A stretch of 64,000 bases of DNA from Clostridiales bacterium (GCA_004554585.1 SFLH01000006.1:179017-243016); one strand, 5' to 3'. Numbered from the stretch's first letter, positions 24,888 to 34,320 are shown. Notes: a model not told the origin generated them from the sequence alone. Program-made: numbers and translations.

Positions 24888-24928
24888 ATTGTACCACACA
24901 GGGGTGAAGGAAGTCAAACGGATGTTCG
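24888..24928 (-). promoter_or_regulatory. lexA promoter with SOS box
   Basis: Minus strand TTGACT (24912-24917), 18 bases, TACAAT (24888-24893). The 14-mer CGAACATCCGTTTG (24915-24928) matches the CGAAC-RNRY-GTTYG consensus at all but one position and overlaps the -35 box. Confidence 0.85.
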
Positions 24929-24968
24929 AAAAAAGGCGCCCCGGGAATGGAAACTCCGGGGCGCCTTT
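24929..24968 (-). terminator. Terminator of the P-type-ATPase-like gene
   Basis: AAGGCGCCCCGG pairs with its complement; the minus strand ends CCTTTTTTCG. It directly abuts the lexA SOS box. Confidence 0.9.
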
Positions 24969-24998
24969 GCGGGGCAGGGACGAAAAAGAGGACCGGAT

Positions 24999-27743
24999 TT
25001 AGAACTGCTGGGTCCACAGGGAGATGAGGAACACTGGAACCAGCCACAACAGCAGGAAGAGGGAGAGGTTCCAGGCGCTCAGGGCGCTCAGGGCGCCGGC
25101 GCTGGTCAGGGCAGCCGTGAGGATGACCCCCACACAGGCCCCCACCCGCACGAAGACGCTGCTGAAGGCGGCGGCCCGGCGCACCCGCTTGGCGGCGATG
25201 ATGGCCTGGGCGAAGGGGGCGGCACCCTCCCGGCACAGCACGGCCAGGATGGTGGTGCCGTGGACCTGGCGGGGGGCGGACAGGAGCACCCGGCGCTGGA
25301 GGTCGGGGAAGGTGAGCTGGTCCATGGACAGCCGGCCCCACAGGCGCAGGCGGTGGGGGGTGAGGTTGAAGTCCCGGGTGACCATCACCGGGGAGAACCG
25401 GTTGGACACCAGGGCCTGCAGGGCGGGGATTACCGAGGGGTGGAGGGTATATTTCAGCACGAACATGCCCACCAGCTCCCCGGCTACGGCGCAGAAGACG
25501 GCGTCTTTGGCCCGAATGCCCGGGGGTAGGGCGATGCCCTGGCGGGTCATAAAGTCACTGTTGCCCACCAGGACCTGCTGGCCCTGGCACTGGCCGATCA
25601 GGCCGGTCTCCTGCATGACGACCTTCTCGATGGGCAGGTAACTGCTGCCCTCAGCCCGCAGGAGCTTGTCAAAGAGATAGCTCAGCCCCGAGCCCGAGGC
25701 CCGGATCACCGAGGCGGCGAAGGACACGGTGCGCTCCATGGACAGGCTGCCGAAGACCCGGGAGCCGGTGAGGCTGATGGTACCAGGGGGATAGATGTCC
25801 TGGTCCAGCAGCAGGGCGGCCTTGCAACCCTTCCCTGCCGTCAGGCCCGGCCAGCCCACCAGGGCCACCCCCAGTTTGGCCAGCCGTCCCCCCAGCAGGC
25901 GCAGGGGGAGGCTCAGGGTCAGGGCGGCGCCCAGGGTGGACGCGGCGGTGAACAGGGCCGACAGCGCCCACAGCACCAGCTTGGGCTGGTGGTGGGCCAC
26001 GGTGGTGACCAGGGACAGGCACAGGCAGGCCACAATGAGCACCGGGGTCAGCCGACGGAACTTCTCCTCCGGCTGGCTGACGGTGCGCAGCTGGCTGCCG
26101 AACCCCCGCAGGGGGCCCATCCACTTGCGAAACGCGGGCTGAGCGCCCAGGACGTTGGGGTCCTGGGTAACCAGATAGGACTGGGAGACCGAGGCGGCCA
26201 CCCGGGCCGACTGGAACTTGGCCGAGCGCTCACAGTACTGCCCCAACAGGTGGAAGGAGAGCACCAGGGCACAGGGGGCGAAGAAGGGGACGGCCTCCTC
26301 CCGCAGGGGGGTGAAGACCATGGTCACCCCGTCGGCCAGGGTAAAGATCGCGGCGAAGAGGGCCAGGGTGTCCCCGTTGGGGGCCAGGTTGGTCAGCTGG
26401 ACCAGCCCCTCGCGCAGCACGTCCAGGCACAGCCCGCCGCAGACCAGGAACAAGGCCAGGCTGGCCAGCAGCAGGAGGTTTGCCGGCAGCAGGCTGTCCA
26501 GCACCGGGAAGATCCCGCTGTCCAGCAGGGCCAGGGCCATCAGGGGCAGGCAGAGGATCAGGCTGGCAGTGGTCCGGCTCTTCAGGGCGTGCAGGCCGGG
26601 GCCGTACTCCTCCACCAGCTGGCTGGGCTGGGCGTCGGGGGGCGGGGGCGGCGCAGGCTTGGCCTTGCGCTCCCGGAAGGGGCGGAACCCCGCGGCTTCC
26701 TGGGCGGCCGTCTGAGCCTGGGCCCCCGGGCCCTGAGGCCGGGGGCCGGCTGTCTGGGTCTGGCCGGGACCTCTGGGGGGCTGCCCGGCCGGCGGCGTCT
26801 GGCCTTTCTGCCCGGCCTGGGTTTGCTGCCCGGCTTGGGCCTGGGCGGCCCCCTCCTGGGGCTGCTGGCCCTCTGCCCCCTCTGCCCCCTCTGCCGAGGG
26901 CGCCTCCTGGCTCTCGGCCTGGGGGTCGGGGGAGAAGGCGATGAGCTCGGGGCCATCGCCCAGAGGCACCCCCAGCTCCGGGGCGGCCTGGGCGGGTTCC
27001 CCCTGGCCCTCGGCCGGGGCCTGGGGTTCGGCGGGATTTTCCTGGCCGGGAGACGGGGTCTGCCCGGCGGGTTTGTCTTGGGCGGATGTCTGGGCCTGCC
27101 CGGCGGGCTGACTCTGGGCAGGCGCTTGTTGCTGCCCGGCAGGTTTAGCCTGGGCAGGCGCTTGTTGCTGCCCGGCAGGTTTGCCCTGGGCAGGTGCTTG
27201 TTGCTGCCCGGCAGGTTTGCCCTGGGCAGGTGCTTGTTGTTGTGCAGCAGGTTTTGCCTGGGCAGGTGCTTGTTGCTGCCCGGTAGGCTTGCCCTGGGCG
27301 GGTGCTTGTTGTTGTGCAGCAGGTTTGCCTTGGGCGGGTGCTTGTTGCTGCCCGGCAGGTTTGCCCTGGGCGGGTGCTTGTTGCTGTGCAGCAGGTTTTA
27401 CCTGGGCAGGTGCTTGCGGCTGCCCGGCGGGTTTGCCCTGGACGGGCGCTTGCGGCTGCTCGCCCTGGGTCTTGGGGGCCTGGTTGGCAGGCAGGGGCTG
27501 ATTGGCCGGCAGAGGCTGCCCGGCCGGCCTGGCCTGGTTGGCGGGCAGAGGGGTGCCCTCTGGGGGCCGGGTGTGGCCCGCAGGCTGGGGAGAGGCCATC
27601 CCCTGGCCCGCCGCAGGCGGTTTGGGAGCCTGGGAGGTCCCGGGGGCCGGGGAAGGGGACTTCTTGGCCGGAATCTCCGGGGGGGTGAAGTCGGCGTATT
27701 CCCACAGAATATCCCCCAAACTGAATTTGTTGTCCTCTGACAT
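24999..27743 (-). CDS. P-type-ATPase-like protein without phosphorylation motif
   Basis: 914 residues. Residues 1-380 are low-complexity, rich in Pro, Gln, Ala and Gly, with eleven 12-residue repeats at 98-229. From 390 on there are membrane helices and a pattern of heavy-metal (P1B) P-type ATPases: RLAKLGVALVGWPGL (620-634), then LLLDQDIYPPGTISLTG where DKTGTLT is expected, VLVGNSDFM (724-732) of the nucleotide domain, and VMVTRDFN where TGD is expected. The catalytic Asp-Lys-Thr-Gly-Thr is broken by an insertion and the TGD loop is changed, so pumping by the normal cycle is unlikely. The frame is long and open, so it is maintained. It starts 17 bases after rlmB. Role unknown. Confidence 0.8.
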   Translation of the reverse strand: MSEDNKFSLGDILWEYADFTPPEIPAKKSPSPAPGTSQAPKPPAAGQGMASPQPAGHTRPPEGTPLPANQARPAGQPLPANQPLPANQAPKTQGEQPQAPVQGKPAGQPQAPAQVKPAAQQQAPAQGKPAGQQQAPAQGKPAAQQQAPAQGKPTGQQQAPAQAKPAAQQQAPAQGKPAGQQQAPAQGKPAGQQQAPAQAKPAGQQQAPAQSQPAGQAQTSAQDKPAGQTPSPGQENPAEPQAPAEGQGEPAQAAPELGVPLGDGPELIAFSPDPQAESQEAPSAEGAEGAEGQQPQEGAAQAQAGQQTQAGQKGQTPPAGQPPRGPGQTQTAGPRPQGPGAQAQTAAQEAAGFRPFRERKAKPAPPPPPDAQPSQLVEEYGPGLHALKSRTTASLILCLPLMALALLDSGIFPVLDSLLPANLLLLASLALFLVCGGLCLDVLREGLVQLTNLAPNGDTLALFAAIFTLADGVTMVFTPLREEAVPFFAPCALVLSFHLLGQYCERSAKFQSARVAASVSQSYLVTQDPNVLGAQPAFRKWMGPLRGFGSQLRTVSQPEEKFRRLTPVLIVACLCLSLVTTVAHHQPKLVLWALSALFTAASTLGAALTLSLPLRLLGGRLAKLGVALVGWPGLTAGKGCKAALLLDQDIYPPGTISLTGSRVFGSLSMERTVSFAASVIRASGSGLSYLFDKLLRAEGSSYLPIEKVVMQETGLIGQCQGQQVLVGNSDFMTRQGIALPPGIRAKDAVFCAVAGELVGMFVLKYTLHPSVIPALQALVSNRFSPVMVTRDFNLTPHRLRLWGRLSMDQLTFPDLQRRVLLSAPRQVHGTTILAVLCREGAAPFAQAIIAAKRVRRAAAFSSVFVRVGACVGVILTAALTSAGALSALSAWNLSLFLLLWLVPVFLISLWTQQF
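27057..27452 (-). repeat. 36-base tandem repeats inside the P-type-ATPase-like gene
   Basis: Eleven in-frame units of 36 bases encode variants of QAPAQGKPAGQQ (residues 98-229). Central units are nearly identical at the DNA level, differing mainly between GGC and GCA/ACC codons (G/A/T-G); outer units are more diverged. This suggests copy-number change by slippage or recombination. Confidence 0.9.
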
Positions 27744-27760
27744 AGCGATCCCTCACAAGA

Positions 27761-28552
27761 TCAGGAACCCAGCCGCTGCCGCAGGGCCTCGTAGAGCAGG
27801 ATGGCCGCGGCGGCGCTGGCGTTCAGGGAGTTGAGTTTGCCTTTCATGGGGATGTGGACCAGCACATCGCAGGTCTCGGCCACCAGGCGGCTCATGCCGT
27901 CCCCCTCGGAGCCGATGACGATGGCGGCGGGGCCCTTCAGATCGGCGTCATAGAGACGGGTGGGCCCGTCGGCGGCGGCGCCGAAGACCCACAGCCCTTC
28001 CTTTTTCAGCTCTTTGAGCAGGGAGGGCAGGTTGGCCACCCGGGCCACGGGCATGTGGGCCACCGCCCCGGCGGAGGTCTTGGCCACCACCGCCGTCAGG
28101 CCTGCCGAGCGGCGCTTGGGGATGATCACCCCGTGGGCCCCGGCGCACTCGGCGGTGCGGATGACCGCCCCCAGGTTGTGGGGGTCGGACAGCTCGTCGC
28201 ACACCACCACCAGGGGGGGCTCCCCCTGGTCCCGGGCGCGCTGGAGGATCTCCTCCACTGTGGCGTACTCCCGCACGGCGGCCACGGCGATGACCCCCTG
28301 GTGGGCGTGGGTGCGGCTCATGCCGTCCAGCTTGCGCTTGTCGGCGTCGGCCACCACGATGCCCCGGCTGCGGGCGGTGGAGGCGATGCGGCCCAGGGCG
28401 GTGTCCACCTCGCCCTTCATCAGGAAGATTTTATCGATATTGACGCCCGCCCGCAGGGCCTCGATGACCGCGTTGCGGCCCTCGATGATCCCGTCGGCGG
28501 GGGCGTCCTCCCGCGCCCGGTCAGGGCGGGGCTGGCTGCGTTTGTTGTTCAT
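27761..28552 (-). CDS. rlmB: 23S rRNA 2'-O-methyltransferase RlmB
   Basis: SpoU-class (SPOUT) methyltransferase, 263 residues. N-terminal substrate-binding domain (IIEGRNAVIEALRAG), then NLGAVIRTAECAGAHGVI, IVIGSEGDGMS and IPMKGKLNSLNASAAAAI, the three conserved SpoU motifs that form the knot. Expected to methylate a guanosine of 23S rRNA using S-adenosylmethionine. ATG at 28552 chosen over in-frame codons upstream because of GGAG before it and the domain start. The P-type-ATPase-like gene follows in the same transcript. Confidence 0.92.
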   Translation of the reverse strand: MNNKRSQPRPDRAREDAPADGIIEGRNAVIEALRAGVNIDKIFLMKGEVDTALGRIASTARSRGIVVADADKRKLDGMSRTHAHQGVIAVAAVREYATVEEILQRARDQGEPPLVVVCDELSDPHNLGAVIRTAECAGAHGVIIPKRRSAGLTAVVAKTSAGAVAHMPVARVANLPSLLKELKKEGLWVFGAAADGPTRLYDADLKGPAAIVIGSEGDGMSRLVAETCDVLVHIPMKGKLNSLNASAAAAILLYEALRQRLGS

Positions 28553-28624
28553 GGTACTCCGTTCCCGGCAAAGGCCGAACGTGCCCCGGGGGCACGAGAT
28601 TGTCAAAAATTGGGTTTCGTGACG

Positions 28625-28646
28625 AGAACACATATTTTTGTGTTCT
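28625..28646. promoter_or_regulatory. Inverted repeat upstream of rlmB
   Basis: AGAACACA-N6-TGTGTTCT, eight perfect pairs, just downstream of the likely rlmB -10 box. Either an operator or an mRNA leader hairpin. Confidence 0.55.
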
Positions 28647-28770
28647 AATTGTATAGTATAGCATGGATCACAGGGAAGAAAAAGACCCTTTTCGCGGGAA
28701 ATTCCGCCAAAACCGCGGGGCCGTGGCGGGCCATTCATAAAATCTTAACACCTAGGACACAGGGCGTTCC

Positions 28771-28799
28771 TTGCATTAAAAGGAGAAATATGGTACCAT
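28771..28799 (+). promoter_or_regulatory. Promoter of ftsH
   Basis: TTGCAT, 17 bases, TACCAT; moderate match. Confidence 0.55.
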
Positions 28800-28923
28800 A
28801 AATCTGGCATATCGGAAGGATTTTTACTTGCCCACGATGAGCCGGCGGCGGCAGGGATGACCCGGCCGTCTGTGACATATACCAGATGCGGGGGAGCGCC
28901 CCCGGAAGGGAGGACAGACATCG

Positions 28924-30993
28924 TTGAGTTCCAATTCAAACAACAAGGGAAACGGCGGCGGACAAGGGCCCCGGAAGAAAGGCCTGCTCATCGGGGCCAT
29001 TCTTTGGGCGCTGGTTCTGGTGGTCTTTTTTAATTTCATTGCCAAGGAGATCTCTAACGCCGGCACCAAGGAGGTGCCTTATTCCGAGTTCATCCAGATG
29101 GTGGAGGAGGACAAGGTGGCCGCCGTGGAGATGACCGCCAATAAATATACCTTTTATTTGAAGGAGGACCTGCCCAACCAAGGCCAGACTGCGGACAACC
29201 AGGACCTGGCCGAGGTACTCGCCAAGCAGATGGAGCAGGGCGGCGTGACCCGCTACGTCACCGCCCCCCTGCCAGAGGAGGACCCCAACCTGGTGCAGCT
29301 GCTGCTGGACCATGACGTAAAGACCTCTGCGCCCATCCAGGAGGAGTCCTCCTACCTGGCCCGGCTGCTGGCCAGCTACGTCATCCCCATGGTCATCATG
29401 GTGGCCCTGCTCGTTTTCCTCATGCGCCGTCTGGGCGGCGGCATGGGGGGCCTGGGCGGCGTGGGCAAGGCCAACGCCAAGGTCTATATGGAAAAGTCCA
29501 CCGGCGTCACCTTCGCCGACGTGGCCGGCCAGGACGAGGCCAAGGAATCCCTGGTGGAGATCATCGACTTTCTCCACAACCCCGGCAAGTACACCGAAAT
29601 CGGCGCCAAGCTCCCCAAGGGCGCCCTGCTGGTGGGCCCTCCGGGCACCGGCAAGACCCTTTTGGCCAAGGCCGTGGCCGGGGAGGCCAACGTCCCCTTC
29701 TTCTCCATCTCCGGCTCGGACTTTGTGGAGATGTTCGTGGGCGTGGGTGCCTCCCGGGTCCGTGACCTCTTCAAAGAGGCCAGCAAGGTGGCCCCCTGCA
29801 TCGTCTTCATCGACGAGATCGACACGATCGGCAAATCCCGGGACAACCGCCTGGGAGGCAACGACGAGCGGGAGCAGACCTTGAACCAGCTGCTGGCCGA
29901 GATGGACGGCTTTGACCCCACCAAGGGCATCATCCTCCTGGCGGCCACCAACCGCCCGGAGGTGCTGGACCAGGCCCTGCTGCGCCCCGGCCGCTTCGAC
30001 CGGCGCATCACCATCGACCGGCCCAACCTGGCCGGCCGGCTGGCCACCCTCCAGGTCCACACCCGCCGCATCCGGCTGGCCGAGGACGTGGACCTGAAAA
30101 AGGTGGCCCTGGCCACCGCCGGCTGCGTGGGCGCAGACCTGGCCAACCTGGTCAACGAGGCCGCCCTGCGGGCCGTCCGCATGGGCCGGCGGGCGGTGAA
30201 CCAGCAGGATCTGCTCTCTGCCTTCGAGCTGGTCATCGCCGGCACGGAGAAAAAGGGCAGCGTGCTCACCGAGTTTGAGAAAAAGCTGGTGGCCTACCAC
30301 GAGGTGGGCCACGCCATGGTGGCCTACAAGCAGAAGAACACCGAGCCCGTGCAGAAGATCACCATCGTCCCCCACACCCAGGGCTCCCTGGGCTACACCC
30401 TGCTCATGCCCGAGGAGGACAAGACCGAACTGCGCACCAAGGACGAGCTGCTGGCCCGCATCGCCGTGTCCATGGGCGGCCGGGCCGCCGAGGAAGTGGT
30501 GCTGAACACCATGACCAACGGCGCGGCCCAGGACATCCAGGACGCCACCGCCATTGCCCGGAACATGGTGGCCATGTACGGCATGAGCGACCGCTTCGGC
30601 ATGATGGCCCTGGCCTCCAAGCGCAGCCAGTATCTGGACGGCGGCTACGGCATGGACTGCGCCCAGGACACCGCCGCCGCCCTGGACGAGGCCGTGCGCA
30701 ACCTGCTGGACCAGTGCTACACCACCGCCGTGCGCATCATCCGGGACAGCCGGGAAGAGATGGACCGGGTGGTGGCCTATCTGCTGGAAAAGGAGACCAT
30801 CACCGGCGCGGAGATGGTGGCCCTCATCCAGGGCCGGGACCCGGAGCAGGCCGACCAGGACCCCCAGGAGCTCCCGCCGGCCGCCCCAGTGCAGACGCCC
30901 CCGGCAGCCCAGGAAGCCCCCTCTGCTCAAGAGCCCTCCGCTCCCCAGGACGAGGTGGCATCCGACGGGCCGAACTTCCCGCCAAATCGCTGA
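28924..30993 (+). CDS. ftsH: ATP-dependent zinc metalloprotease FtsH
   Basis: Membrane-bound AAA+ protease, 689 residues. Two membrane helices (about 20-40 and 150-170) flank the outer domain. Walker A GPPGTGKT (Lys244), Walker B VFIDEID, the arginine-finger region RPGRFDRRI, and zinc site HEVGH (His459-His463). The usual HEAGH has Val in the middle, a tolerated change. The tail is rich in Pro, Ala and Gln ([16 protein letters not shown]). Starts at TTG 28924 with GGGAGG upstream; TTG for such a central gene is notable. It degrades misfolded membrane proteins and unstable regulators. Confidence 0.96.
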   Translation: MSSNSNNKGNGGGQGPRKKGLLIGAILWALVLVVFFNFIAKEISNAGTKEVPYSEFIQMVEEDKVAAVEMTANKYTFYLKEDLPNQGQTADNQDLAEVLAKQMEQGGVTRYVTAPLPEEDPNLVQLLLDHDVKTSAPIQEESSYLARLLASYVIPMVIMVALLVFLMRRLGGGMGGLGGVGKANAKVYMEKSTGVTFADVAGQDEAKESLVEIIDFLHNPGKYTEIGAKLPKGALLVGPPGTGKTLLAKAVAGEANVPFFSISGSDFVEMFVGVGASRVRDLFKEASKVAPCIVFIDEIDTIGKSRDNRLGGNDEREQTLNQLLAEMDGFDPTKGIILLAATNRPEVLDQALLRPGRFDRRITIDRPNLAGRLATLQVHTRRIRLAEDVDLKKVALATAGCVGADLANLVNEAALRAVRMGRRAVNQQDLLSAFELVIAGTEKKGSVLTEFEKKLVAYHEVGHAMVAYKQKNTEPVQKITIVPHTQGSLGYTLLMPEEDKTELRTKDELLARIAVSMGGRAAEEVVLNTMTNGAAQDIQDATAIARNMVAMYGMSDRFGMMALASKRSQYLDGGYGMDCAQDTAAALDEAVRNLLDQCYTTAVRIIRDSREEMDRVVAYLLEKETITGAEMVALIQGRDPEQADQDPQELPPAAPVQTPPAAQEAPSAQEPSAPQDEVASDGPNFPPNR

Positions 30994-31013
30994 ATACAGC
31001 GCCATCGATGAAG

Positions 31014-31058
31014 CCAGCCCCCCGCCCGAGACCCCTTCGGTCCTCCGGCGGGGGGCTT
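31014..31058 (+). terminator. ftsH terminator
   Basis: AGCCCCCCGCC pairs with GGCGGGGGGCT, then TTTCC. A second GC stem (GGGGACGGGGA and complement) follows at 31076-31104. Confidence 0.8.
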
Positions 31059-31104
31059 TCCGCTCCCGGGCGGCCGGGGACGGGGATTCTTTCCCCGTCC
31101 CCCC

Positions 31105-31133
31105 TTGCAACCCCGGGGCGGTTGTGATATCAT
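31105..31133 (+). promoter_or_regulatory. Promoter of the helicase operon
   Basis: TTGCAA, 17 bases, TATCAT, followed by an ~80-base leader. Confidence 0.65.
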
Positions 31134-31216
31134 TACAGCTAACTATGGAATAAAAAGATACAATAGGTCAAAAAGTCCCGGCGGGCCCTTCCCGGCGGGC
31201 AAAGGATTGTTTTTTT

Positions 31217-32359
31217 ATGGAAATCAACGGCATTGAGGTCGAACTCGACCTGCGCTACAGCGAAATGAATCTCTCCGAGGGGATCATGAAGGCCCTGGAG
31301 CAAAAGGGCTTCACCCTGGCCACCCCCGTCCAGGCGGGTGCCATCCCCTGTTTTAAGGACTGGAAGGACGTCATCGCCAAGGCCCCCACCGGCTCCGGCA
31401 AGACCTTCGCCTTCGGCATCCCCATGGTGGAGCACACCGACCCCGAGGGCACCGACGTCACCGGCCTCATCCTGGCCCCCACCCGGGAGCTGGCCCTGCA
31501 GATCCAGGAGGAGCTGCGCCAGCTGTGCGCCTTCCTGCCCGGCATCCGCATCGCCTGCCTCTACGGCGGCCAGCCCATCGACCGGCAGATCAACCACCTG
31601 AAAAAGCGCCCCCAGATCGTGGTGGCCACCCCCGGCCGCCTCATGGACCACATGAAGCGGCGCACCGTCCGCCTGGACAAGGTGGAGACGGTGGTGCTGG
31701 ACGAGGCCGACCGGATGCTGGACATGGGCTTTATCAAGGACGTCACCCGCATTTTGAAGCAGATCCCCCGCCGGCGGAACATGGGCATGTTCTCGGCCAC
31801 CATCTCCCGAGAGGTCATGGACATCTCCTGGCTCTACCAGCGGGACCCGGTGGAGATCGTGGTCCGGCCCGTCCAGGAAAACCGTCCCAAGATCACCCAG
31901 TACCGCATCAAGGTGGACCGGGGGGGCAAGGTAGATCTGCTGGCGGCCATCCTGGAAAAGGAACAGCTAGACCGGGTGATCGTCTTCTGCAACACCAAAA
32001 ACACCACCGACCGCCTGACCGGCCTGCTGCAGATGAAGGGGGTCTCCGCCCAGTGCATCCACGGGGACCTGAGCCAGAAGGTCCGGGAAAAGGTCCTGTC
32101 TACCTTCCGCACCGGCCAGCTGCGGGTGCTGGTGGCCACCGACGTGGCCGCCCGGGGCCTGGACATCGACGACGTGGACGCGGTGATCAACTACGACATC
32201 CCCGAGGAGGGGGAGTACTACGTCCACCGCATCGGCCGCACCGGCCGGGCCAAGCACCAGGGTGCAGCCTACAACCTCATCTCCTCGGTCACCGACGACG
32301 TGCGCCTGGATGAGATCATCCGCAACAACAAATACCAGGTGGAGACCATCACTCTCTGA
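31217..32359 (+). CDS. DEAD-box RNA helicase
   Basis: 380 residues, the bare two-domain core without a long tail. APTGSGKT (Lys62), PTRELA, DEAD (Asp162-Asp165), SAT, then in domain two VIVFCNTK, ATDVAARGLD and HRIGRTGRA. It unwinds short RNA helices with ATP, probably for ribosome assembly or mRNA turnover in the cold. The lack of a C-terminal RNA-binding domain distinguishes it from CshA or DbpA. AAAGGA before the ATG. The next two genes follow closely (12 and 59 bases). Confidence 0.94.
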   Translation: MEINGIEVELDLRYSEMNLSEGIMKALEQKGFTLATPVQAGAIPCFKDWKDVIAKAPTGSGKTFAFGIPMVEHTDPEGTDVTGLILAPTRELALQIQEELRQLCAFLPGIRIACLYGGQPIDRQINHLKKRPQIVVATPGRLMDHMKRRTVRLDKVETVVLDEADRMLDMGFIKDVTRILKQIPRRRNMGMFSATISREVMDISWLYQRDPVEIVVRPVQENRPKITQYRIKVDRGGKVDLLAAILEKEQLDRVIVFCNTKNTTDRLTGLLQMKGVSAQCIHGDLSQKVREKVLSTFRTGQLRVLVATDVAARGLDIDDVDAVINYDIPEEGEYYVHRIGRTGRAKHQGAAYNLISSVTDDVRLDEIIRNNKYQVETITL

Positions 32360-32371
32360 GGCAGAGCAGCT

Positions 32372-33295
32372 ATGATACCCTTTCAAATTCCCCAGGCATC
32401 CGATGCCTCTTGGGTGCGCCCCCTGCTGGAAGCCGAGGGGCTGCCCCTGTGCAACTATAGCTTCCCCGTCCTCTTCTGCTGGCGGGAGGCCTATGGCTTT
32501 CGCTATGCCCCCCTGGGCCGGCGGCTGCTGGTGCGGCTGAACAGCTCCCTGGGCCACTCCTACCTGTGGCCCGTGGGGGAGGGGGACCCCACCCCTGCCC
32601 TTCAGGCCCTCACCGAGGACGCCCGGCGGGAGGGCCACCCCCTGCGCCTGATCGCCCTGACCCTCTACCACAAGCACTGGCTGGAGGACACCTACCCTGG
32701 CCGCTTCTGTTTTGAGGAGGTCCGGGACGGCTTTGACTACCTCTACGCCGTGGACCGCCTGGCCGACCTGCCGGGCAAAAAGCTCCACGCCAAGCGCAAC
32801 CACATCCACCGCCTGGATGAGTCCTGCCCGGGCTGGTCCTGGTCCTGCCTGACCGAGGGGGACATCCCCCAGTGCCTGGCCATGGACGCCCTGTGGCACC
32901 AGCAGGCCCAGGAGCGGGAGGGCCCCGAAGGCCTGGCCTCCCTGGAGCAGGAGCACCAGGCCCTGGTCCTGGCCCTGGAAAACTGGCGCCAGCTGGACCT
33001 GGAAGGGGTGGTTCTGCGGTGCGGGGAGAATTTGCTGGGCTTCAGCCTGGGCGCCCGGCTGACCGACACCATCTTCGACGTCCATTTCGAGCGGGCCCGC
33101 GGCGACATCCAGGGAGCCTATCCTGCCGTCAACCGCTCCTTTGCCCAGGCGGTGCGCCAGCGCCATCCCCAGGTGCGCTACCTGGACCGGGAGGACGACA
33201 TGGGCCTGCCCGGCCTGCGCAAGGCCAAGCTCTCCTACGTCCCCGACTATCTCCAAGTTAATTTTAGCGCGGTGGAGTGCCGCGCCAGCGAATAA
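32372..33295 (+). CDS. DUF2156 domain protein
   Basis: 307 residues of the DUF2156 type, a double GNAT-like fold related to aminoacyl-phosphatidylglycerol synthase C-domains. Typical strings are KKLHAKRNHIHRL, LGFSLGARL and HFERARGDIQGAYPAVN. Without a membrane part it is not a lipid flippase/synthase of the MprF kind and may transfer an aminoacyl group to another acceptor. It starts 12 bases after the helicase gene and is followed by a GNAT gene. Function inferred from fold only. Confidence 0.82.
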   Translation: MIPFQIPQASDASWVRPLLEAEGLPLCNYSFPVLFCWREAYGFRYAPLGRRLLVRLNSSLGHSYLWPVGEGDPTPALQALTEDARREGHPLRLIALTLYHKHWLEDTYPGRFCFEEVRDGFDYLYAVDRLADLPGKKLHAKRNHIHRLDESCPGWSWSCLTEGDIPQCLAMDALWHQQAQEREGPEGLASLEQEHQALVLALENWRQLDLEGVVLRCGENLLGFSLGARLTDTIFDVHFERARGDIQGAYPAVNRSFAQAVRQRHPQVRYLDREDDMGLPGLRKAKLSYVPDYLQVNFSAVECRASE

Positions 33296-33354
33296 ACGGA
33301 CCGACCCGCCCGCCAAGGACCGGCGGCCCCGCTGAGAAAAGGAGGATAACCACT

Positions 33355-34233
33355 ATGATCACCATTCGCCCCGCTTTGCCGGAGGAGCTGCCCCAGCTGA
33401 AAGACCTCTGGCGGAAGTGCTTTGGAGATCCCAGCGCCTATGTGGACATCTTCTTCCAACGGTTCTGCTCCCTGGACCAGGTCCTGGTGGTGGACGATGA
33501 AGGAGAGGTGGACTCCATGGCCGCCATGCTCCCCGGTGCCCTGGCCCTGCCCGACGGGCAGGAAATTCCCGTGGGCTATGTCTACGCCCTGGCCACCAAC
33601 CCCTACATGCAGGGCAAGGGCCATGCCCGGCAGCTGCTCAAGTACGCCGACGAGTTTCTTCGCCAGCGAGGGGACAAGGCCATGGTCCTGGTGCCCGCAT
33701 CGCCCTCCCTGCACCGGTTCTTTGAGACGGTGGGTATGGACGAGTGCTTCGCCACCCGCAAGGTGGAGTTCCTCACCTCTGCCCTCACCGGCGACACCGG
33801 CGGCGGGGTGATGACCCCCATCTCTCCCCAGGAGTACAACCAGATCCGGGAGAGCTATCTGAAAGATACCTTCCACATGACCTACACCGACCAGATGGTT
33901 ACCTTCCAGCAGATCGGCAGCCACCTGGCCTATGGGGACCTGTACAAGCTGGAGATCGACGGGGTGGTGGGCTGCGCGGCCATTGAGTACGTCCAGAAGC
34001 GCCGCCTGCTGGCCAAGGAACTGCTCATCCCCGTGGAGAAGATGGGCAAGGCCGTGGAGACCATCGCCAAGGAGATGGAGGCCTCCCGCTACCACATCCG
34101 CACCCCCGCCTTCTGGGAGGGCCTGTCCGGCAGCTACTGCCAGGCCTTCGGCATGATCAAGTGGTACGACAACGCCCTGCACAGCAAGTACTTCTCCCAG
34201 CAGGACGCTTACCTGGGGCTGGGCTTCGACTGA
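33355..34233 (+). CDS. GNAT family N-acetyltransferase
   Basis: 292 residues. The N-terminal half has the GNAT core: ITIRPALPEELPQLKDLWRKCF, then VGYVYALATNPYMQGKGHARQLL with the acetyl-CoA loop Q-x-x-G-x-G/A. The remaining ~130 residues form a second domain, as in Eis-like or other two-domain acetyltransferases. AAAGGAGG lies before the ATG at 33355. Third gene of the helicase operon, ended by the hairpin at 34272. Substrate unknown. Confidence 0.88.
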   Translation: MITIRPALPEELPQLKDLWRKCFGDPSAYVDIFFQRFCSLDQVLVVDDEGEVDSMAAMLPGALALPDGQEIPVGYVYALATNPYMQGKGHARQLLKYADEFLRQRGDKAMVLVPASPSLHRFFETVGMDECFATRKVEFLTSALTGDTGGGVMTPISPQEYNQIRESYLKDTFHMTYTDQMVTFQQIGSHLAYGDLYKLEIDGVVGCAAIEYVQKRRLLAKELLIPVEKMGKAVETIAKEMEASRYHIRTPAFWEGLSGSYCQAFGMIKWYDNALHSKYFSQQDAYLGLGFD

Positions 34234-34271
34234 GCGCCCCCCTGCCGGACGTTGGCAGGCAACAGAACGAT

Positions 34272-34316
34272 AAACCATCCCCCGGCCGGAAGAAAGCGGC
34301 CGGGGGATGGTTTTTT
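34272..34316. terminator. Two-way terminator
   Basis: AACCATCCCCCGGCCG pairs with its full complement; T run on the plus strand. It closes both the helicase operon and the HxlR gene. Confidence 0.9.
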
Positions 34317-34320
34317 GACG

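Larger units (their letters stand above)
28553..28923. other. 371-base gap between rlmB and ftsH
   Basis: Divergent control region. It holds a perfect inverted repeat at 28625-28646, a TATACT-like -10 box for rlmB around 28655-28660 with a weak -35, and the ftsH promoter at 28771-28799. The ftsH leader of ~120 bases has no recognised riboswitch. No gene seen. Confidence 0.6.

Noticed and set aside
27057..27452. 36-base repeats looking like a CRISPR array
   Set aside because: The repeats adjoin without spacers and stay in frame within a long coding region.
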